A stretch of DNA of 7,108 bases, taken from positions 1 through 7,108 of the forward strand of contig CAYGZY010000110.1 in NCBI GenBank assembly GCA_964354485.1, read 5' to 3'. The stretch's first letter is position 1. Each line of letters opens with the position of its first letter. The notes below the pieces were generated by a model, which was given only the letters and a program-made list of their open reading frames with translations, was not told the DNA's origin and made no database searches. This document shows, in pieces, positions 1 through 5,677 of the stretch. The DNA is from CAYGXH01 sp964354485. Lineage in GTDB: Bacteria; Bacteroidota; Ignavibacteria; UBA10030; SZUA-254. The translations under genes were made by a program, and so were the position numbers.

Positions 1-331
1 CGTCACTTACACGAACGAAGCGAAGGTCGCCTGCGGCGTCAATCCCGACCTGATCGCGCGCCATGGAGCAGTAAGCCCAGCGGTTGCCGCCGACATGGCG
101 CGGGCGGCAAGGGAACGGCTTAAAGCCGATATCGGTATCGGCATCACCGGCGTGGCCGGCCCGGCCGAGATGGAGGGCAAGCCCGCGGGCACCGTGTTTA
201 TAGCTATCGATAATCAGAAAGAAATTAAGCTGATCGAGGGCCGTTACCCGCCTCTGCGTCATCAGGTGAAGCGCCGCGCTACGTACCACGCATTGTATGA
301 GTTGCGGCGGATTCTGCTTCGTACCAGTTGA
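1..331 (+). CDS. cinA: CinA/PncC-type nicotinamide-nucleotide amidohydrolase, C-terminal part (5' end outside window)
   Basis: This is the 3' end of a gene whose start lies upstream; the reading frame has its first whole codon at position 2 and stops with TGA at 329-331, leaving about 109 residues. The protein resembles the CinA C-terminal domain, which deamidates nicotinamide mononucleotide to nicotinate mononucleotide in pyridine-nucleotide salvage in the cytoplasm. Visible family marks, in order, are 'TYTNEAK', 'HGAVSPAVAADMA', the 'IGITGVAGP' motif and 'PAGTVFIAI', followed by a basic tail that ends the domain normally. The loop after 'GVAGP' is short and not glycine-rich, which is a minor variation. 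It cannot be seen whether the gene is a two-domain cinA (with an N-terminal MoCF-like domain) or a stand-alone pncC. No strong terminator follows it. The family call is firm; the choice of symbol is not. Confidence 0.88.
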   Translation, partial: VTYTNEAKVACGVNPDLIARHGAVSPAVAADMARAARERLKADIGIGITGVAGPAEMEGKPAGTVFIAIDNQKEIKLIEGRYPPLRHQVKRRATYHALYELRRILLRTS

Positions 332-367
332 TTCTAAAATATACGCTATATATCCCTCATTATATTT

Positions 368-379
368 TATTGTACAATA
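368..379. promoter_or_regulatory. Perfect 12-bp palindrome TATTGTACAATA upstream of the kinase gene
   Basis: All six base pairs of this palindrome match. It sits in the AT-rich spacer after cinA, 22 bp before the candidate -35 box of the kinase gene. Its size and position fit a dimeric transcription factor site, possibly for the NarL-type regulator encoded downstream, but nothing in the sequence names the protein that binds. Confidence 0.35.
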
Positions 380-391
380 CTACCCACCGAG

Positions 392-433
392 ACCCTTTGA
401 TTTGACAATCGCGCCATTTGGGAGTAAAAGGGT
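392..433. promoter_or_regulatory. Inverted repeat ACCCTTT/AAAGGGT framing the kinase promoter
   Basis: The arms are ACCCTTT at 392-398 and AAAGGGT at 427-433, a perfect 7-bp match separated by 28 bp. The left arm lies just before the candidate -35 box and the right arm overlaps the candidate -10 box. This is the geometry of an operator pair that could loop or close the promoter. A chance repeat is possible because the arms are short. Confidence 0.3.
402..430 (+). promoter_or_regulatory. Candidate sigma-70 promoter of the histidine kinase gene
   Basis: A perfect -35 box TTGACA (402-407) is followed after 17 bp by TAAAAG (425-430), which matches the -10 consensus at four of six positions. Transcription would start near 437 and give a leader of about 50 bases before the ATG at 486. 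The -35 and the spacing are good; the -10 is weak, so the promoter may need an activator. Confidence 0.42.
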
Positions 434-475
434 TAAGCATAATTGAATCGAAATAGCAATTTTTTCACTTTTGTC

Positions 476-481
476 GAGGTG
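476..481 (+). promoter_or_regulatory. Ribosome binding site GAGGTG that decides the kinase start
   Basis: GAGGTG ends four bases before the ATG at 486. The same frame is open from a TTG at 471, but the bases upstream of that TTG are a T-rich run with no Shine-Dalgarno match. Translation is therefore taken to start at 486, five codons later than the longest reading. Confidence 0.65.
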
Positions 482-485
482 CATT

Positions 486-3233
486 ATGGGTGAGATGGAA
501 AAGACCAAAGAACAGCTTGTAAAAGAACTGGCTCAAGCAAACAAACGAATTTGCGATCTCGATGCAGCTTCAGTCACCAGCGGCAAGATATCATCGATGT
601 ACCATGGTATATTTGAAAATTTCATGGAGTCAGCAACCGATTCGTTCAGCATATGGGATTCAAAGCTAAATCTAACCTATATCAACAACGCCAACCTCAG
701 GTACCTCCCCGCCGGCACTAAGAAATCGGATGTCCTCGGCAAGAACATAAAAGAAATGATACCAAGTGCCGAGAAATCAGGCCATTACGAGAAATATAAA
801 AGGGTCATGGAGACCGGTGAGCCGCTCACTATCGAAGACTTTAAGATAGATCCTAAATACGGAGATAGATATCTTTCGATAAAGGTCTTCAAAATAAGCG
901 ACGGTATTGGAATAATTTCCAGCGACGTCACCGAGCGCAAGAGGACGGAGGAGGCCCTGCAGCGGAGCGAAGAACGGTTGAGGGCCTATTTTGAGAACGC
1001 ACCTGATGCTATCTTCGTTTACGACTTCAACGGCATATTCCTGGACGGCAACAGAAAAGGAGAGGAGCTGACGGGCCATAGCAAAGATGAACTTATCGGT
1101 AAGAATTTTATAGAATCAGGTTTATTCTCCGAAGAATATGCCTTGAAAGCTATGAATGCGGTATTGAAGGACGCAAGGGGAGAAACCGCTGGCCCCGAGG
1201 AATACGAAATAACAAGAAAGGATGGACAAAAGAAATACCTTGAGTCTACATCATTCGTTGTATCGAGTCAGTGGAAAGGGGAAGTTATAGGGATCGCCCG
1301 CGATATAACAGAGCGTAAACACTTCGAGAAGGAATTGAACGACTACAAGGAAAACCTTGAACGGATGGTGCAAGAGCGCACAGCTGAGCTTGCCAGCGCC
1401 TATGAAGAATTAAGAGAAAGCGAAGAACGATTGAGGGGCTTTTTCGAAAATGTGCCTGATATTCTTTTTGCCCACAATATGGAAGGACAATTTACAGATA
1501 TAAACAAAAAAGGCCTAGAACTCAGCGGATACTCGCGCAATGAGATAGTTGGCAAGAATATACTCGAAACGGGCATATTGCCGCTGGACCAGATTGAAGG
1601 CGTAGTTGCCGGTATCAAAGGCATCGAGGAAGGTAAGAGCGGATACCCGTATGAAGTCCAGTTGATGAAAAGGGATGGCAGTAGGATTGCTGTAGAGGCA
1701 GTGAGCTTCCCGATCAAAAGAAAGGGTGTACTGGAGGTAATGGGCATTGCGCGGGACATTACCGAGCGCAAGCGTATGGAGAACGCGCTGAAGAACTCCG
1801 AGGAAAAGCTGCGAACTATGTTCGCATCAATGGCGGATGGCGTTGTGGTCACTGACTTGGAAGGAATTTTCAAAGACGCGAACGAAGCCCTGCTCCGTAT
1901 GTTTGGATATAGTAAAAAAGAAGACGTCATGGGAATAAACGGATTCGCCTTTATCGCCGAGAAAGACCGCGACCTTGCCATGAATGATATGACCCAGCTC
2001 TTCAGTGATGGGTTTGTCACCGGCAGATCGTGGACCTTTAAGCATCGTTCAGGAGGTGAGTTTCAGGCAGAGCTCAGTACTGCTCTGCTTAAAGACGCTA
2101 AGGGCAATCCAACCGATATACTTGTTGTAATGAGGGATATCACCAAACGCAAACAAATAGAGGAGGCGTTGCGGGAGAGCGAACAAAAACTACGGCTGAT
2201 GTTTGACGCCATTAACGAGGGCATCTTCGTTATTGACCTAGATGGCACAGTTGCAGAAGTCAATGGAGGTGTGGAGAAAATAACCGGTTACAGACGGAAG
2301 CAACTCCTTGGACAGAGCGGACTTAATCATATGTTCCCTGGATTCAAGGGTGACGCGATAGGGATGCTGCAAAAAGTAGTTGCACGAGGAGGAACACAAA
2401 AAGAAGTAGTAGTCCCGATGAAGACTGCTGCCGGTAAAGTCATTGAGGTCGAAGCAATTTCCTCAATCCTCCGTGACATTTCCGGGAATCCAATCGGTCT
2501 TATAGGTATTGTACGAGATATATCGGAACGCAAGAAGGCAGAGGTTAAACTTAAAGAGAGCAAGGAAGAACTAAGATTCTACTTGAATCAAATAACAAAA
2601 GCGCAAGAAGAGGAACGGAAGAAGATAGCCCGTGAATTACACGATGACACGATCCAAGAGCTTATTACCCTCTCCCGCCAGTTGGACGACCTGATAGACA
2701 AAAAGATAATGCCTGATGAAGACAGAAGGGGCAGCAGAAAGAAAATAGAGGAGGTGCAAGAGAAAGTTACCTCAATTCTTCAAAATGTGCGGCGCTTCAC
2801 ACGGGACCTGCGGCCATCCATACTGGATGACCTTGGGCTGGTGCCCGCACTGGAATGGCTTACATCGGACATGTCTGCCCGGTTTAAAATCCCTATAGAC
2901 ATTTCTATTATAGGCAATGAAAAAAATATCGCTCCCGATGCGGCACTGGCAATGTTCCGCGTAGCCCAGGAATCCCTGAGAAACGCGGGAAGTCATTCAA
3001 AGGCATCGCAGATACAGCTCAATCTTAAATTCACAAGTAAAGCAGTCACACTCAGCATAATAGATAACGGAAAGGGATTCACCCCTCCCAAACAAATTTC
3101 GAGCCTGACAAAACATGGCAAACTAGGGGTTGCTGGGATGTATGAACGCGCACAACTCATAGGAGCAACGTTATCTATTAAATCGAGGCGAAATGAAGGA
3201 ACTACAATCTCTCTTGAGGTTCCGATTAAATAG
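486..3233 (+). CDS. Soluble five-PAS sensor histidine kinase, NarL/DegS (HisKA_3) type
   Basis: The 915-residue protein is a two-component sensor kinase that should autophosphorylate on histidine and pass the phosphate to a LuxR-type response regulator, most likely the one encoded next. Residues are numbered from the ATG at 486. Five PAS domains lie at about 43-152, 156-278, 311-429, 437-556 and 564-683, and four of the five end in the usual 'RDIT/SERK' type linker. A charged coiled coil (about 280-312) separates PAS2 from PAS3. The HisKA_3 domain has 'ARELHDDTIQEL' with phospho-acceptor His719, then 'LRPSILDDLGL' (about 775-785). The ATPase domain (about 818-914) has an N-box with Asn833 and His837, a G1 box 'DNGKGF' (860-865) and a G2 region 'GVAGMYERA' (from 881). 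There is no signal peptide or membrane segment, so sensing should be cytoplasmic. The PAS ligand (haem, flavin, small molecule or none) cannot be told from sequence. The catalytic parts look intact. Confidence 0.93.
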   Translation: MGEMEKTKEQLVKELAQANKRICDLDAASVTSGKISSMYHGIFENFMESATDSFSIWDSKLNLTYINNANLRYLPAGTKKSDVLGKNIKEMIPSAEKSGHYEKYKRVMETGEPLTIEDFKIDPKYGDRYLSIKVFKISDGIGIISSDVTERKRTEEALQRSEERLRAYFENAPDAIFVYDFNGIFLDGNRKGEELTGHSKDELIGKNFIESGLFSEEYALKAMNAVLKDARGETAGPEEYEITRKDGQKKYLESTSFVVSSQWKGEVIGIARDITERKHFEKELNDYKENLERMVQERTAELASAYEELRESEERLRGFFENVPDILFAHNMEGQFTDINKKGLELSGYSRNEIVGKNILETGILPLDQIEGVVAGIKGIEEGKSGYPYEVQLMKRDGSRIAVEAVSFPIKRKGVLEVMGIARDITERKRMENALKNSEEKLRTMFASMADGVVVTDLEGIFKDANEALLRMFGYSKKEDVMGINGFAFIAEKDRDLAMNDMTQLFSDGFVTGRSWTFKHRSGGEFQAELSTALLKDAKGNPTDILVVMRDITKRKQIEEALRESEQKLRLMFDAINEGIFVIDLDGTVAEVNGGVEKITGYRRKQLLGQSGLNHMFPGFKGDAIGMLQKVVARGGTQKEVVVPMKTAAGKVIEVEAISSILRDISGNPIGLIGIVRDISERKKAEVKLKESKEELRFYLNQITKAQEEERKKIARELHDDTIQELITLSRQLDDLIDKKIMPDEDRRGSRKKIEEVQEKVTSILQNVRRFTRDLRPSILDDLGLVPALEWLTSDMSARFKIPIDISIIGNEKNIAPDAALAMFRVAQESLRNAGSHSKASQIQLNLKFTSKAVTLSIIDNGKGFTPPKQISSLTKHGKLGVAGMYERAQLIGATLSIKSRRNEGTTISLEVPIK

Positions 3234-3239
3234 TATGAC

Positions 3240-3268
3240 TTGAAATTTGACCCATAATGGTATATAAT
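3240..3268 (+). promoter_or_regulatory. Near-consensus sigma-70 promoter of the response regulator gene
   Basis: TTGAAA (3240-3245) and a perfect TATAAT (3263-3268) are separated by exactly 17 bp. The -35 box starts 6 bp after the kinase stop codon, so the promoter is wholly intergenic. Transcription would begin near 3275 and leave a leader of roughly 25 bases before the ATG at 3299. It is the best promoter match in the window and suggests that the regulator can be made independently of its kinase. Confidence 0.65.
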
Positions 3269-3284
3269 CAACGAATCAGTGTGT

Positions 3285-3290
3285 GGGAGG
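3285..3290 (+). promoter_or_regulatory. Ribosome binding site GGGAGG that decides the response regulator start
   Basis: GGGAGG stands eight bases before the ATG at 3299. An in-frame ATG at 3257 would add 14 residues, but it lies within the promoter just before the -10 box, has no Shine-Dalgarno match, and the receiver fold begins right at 'MAKIKILLAEDH'. Confidence 0.75.
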
Positions 3291-3298
3291 TAAGACAA

Positions 3299-3961
3299 AT
3301 GGCAAAGATAAAAATATTGCTCGCAGAAGACCACATAGTAGTACGAGAGGGGACACGGGAACTAATACAGCGCGAGTCTGATATGGAGGTTATAGGGGAA
3401 GCCGACGATGGGATTCAGGCTGTACAGATGACAGGGAAGCTGCGACCGGATGTAGTAATCATGGACATTGCGATGCCGAACCTCAACGGCATCGAGGCCA
3501 CCAAGCAAATAAAAGAAAAATATCCGGACACCGCGATATTGATACTTACCGCCTACGACGATGACCAGTATGTGTTCGCCCTACTAGAAGCCAAGGCTGC
3601 AGGATATCTGCTGAAAACTGTTCGCGGACAGGAGCTCATTTCCACCATCAGGGCCATCTGTTCCGGCGAATCGGTGCTCCAGCCCTCCATAGCTCGCAAG
3701 ATTATAGAGCGTTACAATGCAGCGACGAGGCCGGGCAGCAAAGGGTTGACCGAACCGCTTACCAAGAAGGAGATGGACGTTCTGCGGCTGGCGGCCAGGG
3801 GCATAACCAACAAGGAGATAGCGGAAGAGCTCAGCCTGAAAGTGCAGACAGTGCGCAGCCGGCTGAAGAAGGTCTTCAAGAAGCTTAATGTCAGCTCACG
3901 TACAGAAGCGGTCATGTACGCAATGAAGAAGGGCTGGATCTCCCTGCACGAAATAGACTAG
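3299..3961 (+). CDS. NarL/FixJ-family response regulator (receiver plus LuxR-type HTH)
   Basis: The 220-residue protein is a DNA-binding response regulator of usual length for the NarL family. The receiver domain (about 3-120) has the acidic pair Glu10/Asp11, phospho-acceptor Asp56 in 'VVIMDIAMP', Thr84, Tyr103 and the conserved Lys106 in 'AAGYLLK', so it should be phosphorylated normally. The C-terminal LuxR-type helix-turn-helix (about 153-213) reads 'LTKKEMDVLRLAARGITNKE' and then a recognition helix around 'VQTVRSRLKKVFKKLNV'. That helix is richer in lysine and arginine than the common 'TVKNHVSNIL' form. The gene follows the HisKA_3 kinase by 65 bases, and these two classes are standard partners. 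It also has its own promoter. Targets are unknown; the inverted repeats upstream of the kinase are candidates for autoregulation. Confidence 0.94.
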   Translation: MAKIKILLAEDHIVVREGTRELIQRESDMEVIGEADDGIQAVQMTGKLRPDVVIMDIAMPNLNGIEATKQIKEKYPDTAILILTAYDDDQYVFALLEAKAAGYLLKTVRGQELISTIRAICSGESVLQPSIARKIIERYNAATRPGSKGLTEPLTKKEMDVLRLAARGITNKEIAEELSLKVQTVRSRLKKVFKKLNVSSRTEAVMYAMKKGWISLHEID

Positions 3962-3978
3962 AGGCAACAAATGCCTTT
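3962..3978 (+). terminator. Weak hairpin directly after the response regulator stop
   Basis: AGGCA (3962-3966) and TGCCT (3972-3976) form a 5-bp stem with a five-base loop, followed by only two or three T residues. It begins at the base after the stop codon. It is too weak to count as an efficient terminator by itself, and a stronger hairpin lies about 90 bases on. Confidence 0.2.
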
Positions 3979-4065
3979 AAATTGCGGGCGATTCTTTTAT
4001 AGGCATCGGGAATCGAAGGAAGATAATTCCATCGGACCGCATGTGTCATACGAATGAAGATTTAT

Positions 4066-4100
4066 AAGGAGGCCTCAATAGCAGCAGGCCTCCTTCATTT
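4066..4100 (+). terminator. Rho-independent-type terminator after the two-component genes
   Basis: AAGGAGGCCT (4066-4075) and AGGCCTCCTT (4086-4095) form a perfect 10-bp GC-rich stem with a 10-base loop, followed by CATTT. The T tract is interrupted by CA, so termination may be partial. TTTAT also stands just before the left arm, so the opposite strand has a comparable A/T-flanked hairpin. It separates the response regulator from degV, and both read in the + direction. Confidence 0.65.
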
Positions 4101-4165
4101 ATAGCCGATCAGTAATTATATTCGACGCGATGGCTCGACCTTATTATCAAGGAGAAACGCCTTAG

Positions 4166-5011
4166 ATGGTAATTAAAATCGTGACAGACAGCACCGCTGA
4201 CCTTCCGCCAGGCGTAGCTGAAGAATTAGGCATTACCGTCGTGCCCCTATATGTACGGTTTGGCGACAAACTTTACCGTGACCGTATCGATATCAGCGAG
4301 GACGAATTTTACGACAGGCTAGTGCACGACACAATTCATCCCGGCACCTCTCAGCCCACACCAAATGATTTCGCCTTTGTCTACCGGAAGTTAGCCGAAG
4401 AGGCCGATGGAATCATATCTATACATATTTCGAGCAAGCTCAGCGGCACATGCGACTCAGCTCTCGGAGCCAAGCAAATGATAGAAAACCGATGTACTAT
4501 AGAAGTGGTCGACTCGCTGTGGACATCCATCGCACTAGGGATAATAGCAATGAAGGCTGCTGCCGGCGCCAGAGCTGGAAAAGGTATGCAGGAGCTGCTG
4601 GAGGAGATAAACAGCCTAATACAAAATATACATTACCTGGGTTTCTTCGACACGTTGAAATATCTCCAGCTCGGCGGGCGCATCGGCAAGGCGCAATCGT
4701 TGCTGGGGTCTCTACTGAACGTAAAGCCGCTTCTTACATTAAAGGAAGGCGAATTCCTCCCGGTTGGCAGGGCGCGAACCTATGCCAAGGCCAAGGATCA
4801 TCTGTTCGAATTCGTTAAAGCCGGCGGAAAGTTAGAGAATGCATTAGTAGTCCACAGCACAACGCCTGATGAAGCCGAGGCAATGGCAGACCGTCTCGGT
4901 TCGCTGATCGACAGAGAGAAGATAATAATCGCAAGGCTCGGCCCGGTACTGGGTGCTCACGCTGGCCCGGGAACGTTATTTGTGGGCTACCTGAGCCGAA
5001 AAGCTGATTAG
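4166..5011 (+). CDS. DegV-family fatty-acid-binding protein
   Basis: This 281-residue protein is full length for the DegV family (about 280 residues). These cytoplasmic proteins bind a long-chain fatty acid; Firmicute relatives (FakB) present it to a fatty-acid kinase for phospholipid synthesis. Family motifs are all present: 'VTDSTADLP' at 6-14, 'TSQPT' at 61-65, 'SSKLSGT' at 89-95, 'VDS' near 115-117, 'YLQLGGRIGK' at 166-175, 'LLNVKPLL' at 183-190 and 'GPVLGAHAGPG' at 259-269. Thr61 and Ser93 lie in the motifs that hold the fatty-acid carboxylate in solved family structures. The start is the ATG at 4166, with AAGGAG at 4149-4154, a somewhat long spacing of 11 bases. No clear promoter is seen between the hairpin at 4066-4095 and the gene, so low-level readthrough or a weak unseen promoter must serve it. 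No fatty-acid kinase gene is in the window, so its partner is unknown. Confidence 0.93.
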   Translation: MVIKIVTDSTADLPPGVAEELGITVVPLYVRFGDKLYRDRIDISEDEFYDRLVHDTIHPGTSQPTPNDFAFVYRKLAEEADGIISIHISSKLSGTCDSALGAKQMIENRCTIEVVDSLWTSIALGIIAMKAAAGARAGKGMQELLEEINSLIQNIHYLGFFDTLKYLQLGGRIGKAQSLLGSLLNVKPLLTLKEGEFLPVGRARTYAKAKDHLFEFVKAGGKLENALVVHSTTPDEAEAMADRLGSLIDREKIIIARLGPVLGAHAGPGTLFVGYLSRKAD

Positions 5012-5114
5012 TGAGCCTGCCTATCTTGATCGACCATGTCGTGTCACTTAACCCGAATCGCCATCACCAACATCCGAGACCTCAATTCACCACAGGAACT
5101 ATAGGAAAAGAGGT

Positions 5115-5197
5115 GCAGGAGAATTCTTCTGCCGGGGGAACTGGGGGTGTCCCCCAGCTCTTTAAAAAGTCCCCCAAGAGTGGGGGATACAGGGGGA
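5115..5197. repeat. Compact array of three hairpins with G5/C5 runs, probable interspersed repeat
   Basis: Three inverted repeats follow each other. The first is an 18-bp palindrome at 5115-5132 with a single G·T pair around EcoRI-like GAATTC. The second is CTGGGGG/CCCCCAG at 5141-5157 with a three-base loop. The third is TCCCCCA/TGGGGGA at 5170-5187 with a four-base loop. Further G5 runs stand at 5134-5138 and 5192-5196, so there are four G5 runs and two C5 runs in 63 bases. The spacer between the last two hairpins is CTCTTTAAAAAG. The block lies between degV and the next gene and looks quite unlike its surroundings. From memory, similar G5/C5 intergenic elements recur in Dehalococcoidia genomes, but only one copy is visible here. 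It could act as an RNA structure, a transcription barrier or a remnant of a small mobile element. Confidence 0.6.
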
Positions 5198-5228
5198 TGA
5201 TAAGACTCGTCTCCATACGAGATTGATT

Positions 5229-5558
5229 ATGACCACCGAATACATCCACGATCCACTAGGCCAGCCGGTGGAATCAATCGCCGGCTACTACACACCGATG
5301 AAGGAGCTGCGGCTCGAATACAACGGCAGAGAGGTATTGTGCATCCTAGGCTCCACAAGGATTGAAAGCAGCCACTATCTCACCGGGGGCGGCACCTATG
5401 CCCTCATCCCAGGATATGTAAAGAAATGGAAGTATAAAAAGAACGACGACGGCATGCCGGTATCGGAAATCGAGATGATAAGAGACGAGGAAGTAAGAAA
5501 CGCTATCGCCGCAGCCGTCAACAAAATCGAACCTGTAACCATAATCGACTTCTGGTAG
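5229..5558 (+). CDS. Uncharacterised 109-residue protein
   Basis: I do not recognise a named family with certainty. The protein is small, soluble and mixed alpha/beta in appearance. Residues 25-45 ('KELRLEYNGREVLCILGSTR') look like a beta hairpin, followed by a glycine-rich turn 'TGGGTYALIPGY' at 52-63, a basic strand 'KKWKYKKNDDG', an acidic helix (about 78-98) and the end 'IIDFW'. It has no signal peptide or membrane segment. From memory, similar small anaerobe proteins carry a Cys-Cys pair where this one has 'SSHY' (47-50); here the only cysteine is Cys38. The ATG at 5229 is preferred to an in-frame TTG at 5223. No good ribosome binding site is seen, only a GAG at 5219-5221 that can pair within a small CTCGT/ACGAG hairpin. 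Unbroken length and a protein-like composition support a real gene. Confidence 0.62.
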   Translation: MTTEYIHDPLGQPVESIAGYYTPMKELRLEYNGREVLCILGSTRIESSHYLTGGGTYALIPGYVKKWKYKKNDDGMPVSEIEMIRDEEVRNAIAAAVNKIEPVTIIDFW

Positions 5559-5613
5559 AGATAGAACGACATTCCAACCGTCACCGCAAGATTGAAAACG
5601 ACGCCCACCCCCC

Positions 5614-5642
5614 TTGACATTTATGCATATATCTATTATTCT
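5614..5642 (+). promoter_or_regulatory. Candidate sigma-70 promoter of the arsR-type gene
   Basis: A perfect TTGACA (5614-5619) is followed after 17 bp by TATTCT (5637-5642), four of six matches to the -10 consensus. A closer TATTAT at 5634-5639 has only a 14-bp spacer. Transcription would start near 5649 and give a leader of about 29 bases. It should also drive the flavoprotein gene downstream. Confidence 0.6.
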
Positions 5643-5655
5643 ACATATATAGATA
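5630..5655. promoter_or_regulatory. Candidate ArsR operator overlapping the -10 box
   Basis: TATCTAT (5630-5636) and ATAGATA (5649-5655) form perfect 7-bp arms separated by 12 bp. Nested within is a 14-bp palindrome with one mismatched pair, TCTACATATATAGA (5640-5653). CATATAT also occurs as a direct repeat at 5626-5632 and 5644-5650, exactly 18 bp apart. AT-rich imperfect palindromes over the promoter are typical ArsR-family operators, so self-repression is the natural reading. The AT bias makes chance repeats easier, so the exact site is uncertain. Confidence 0.45.
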
Positions 5656-5677
5656 GTTCAATAATCAAGAAGGAAGT

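Noticed and set aside
471..485. Extension of the kinase to a TTG start at 471
   Set aside because: No Shine-Dalgarno sequence precedes the TTG, whereas GAGGTG is well placed for the ATG at 486.
1400..2020. 206-codon open frame on the minus strand within the kinase gene
   Set aside because: It lies antisense inside a clear coding region, has serine-rich low-complexity composition typical of reverse-strand translation and matches no family.
3257..3298. Longer response regulator start at ATG 3257
   Set aside because: It lies upstream of the -10 box of the likely promoter, lacks a ribosome binding site and adds residues before the normal start of the receiver fold.
4121..4147. Possible degV promoter (TTCGAC to TATTAT)
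   Set aside because: The -35 is poor, the spacer is only 15 bp and transcription would start within the ribosome binding site.
4450..4818. 122-codon open frame on the plus strand within degV
   Set aside because: It is an out-of-frame reading of a gene whose degV motifs are continuous; the peptide is arginine-rich and unlike any family.
5115..5197. CRISPR array or riboswitch interpretation of the G5/C5 block
   Set aside because: There are no repeated units with spacers, and the three hairpins do not match a riboswitch layout I know.
5011..5226. 71-codon frame as a real gene after degV
   Set aside because: It has no ribosome binding site and half of it is the hairpin repeat, so it is better explained as non-coding; kept only as a finding.
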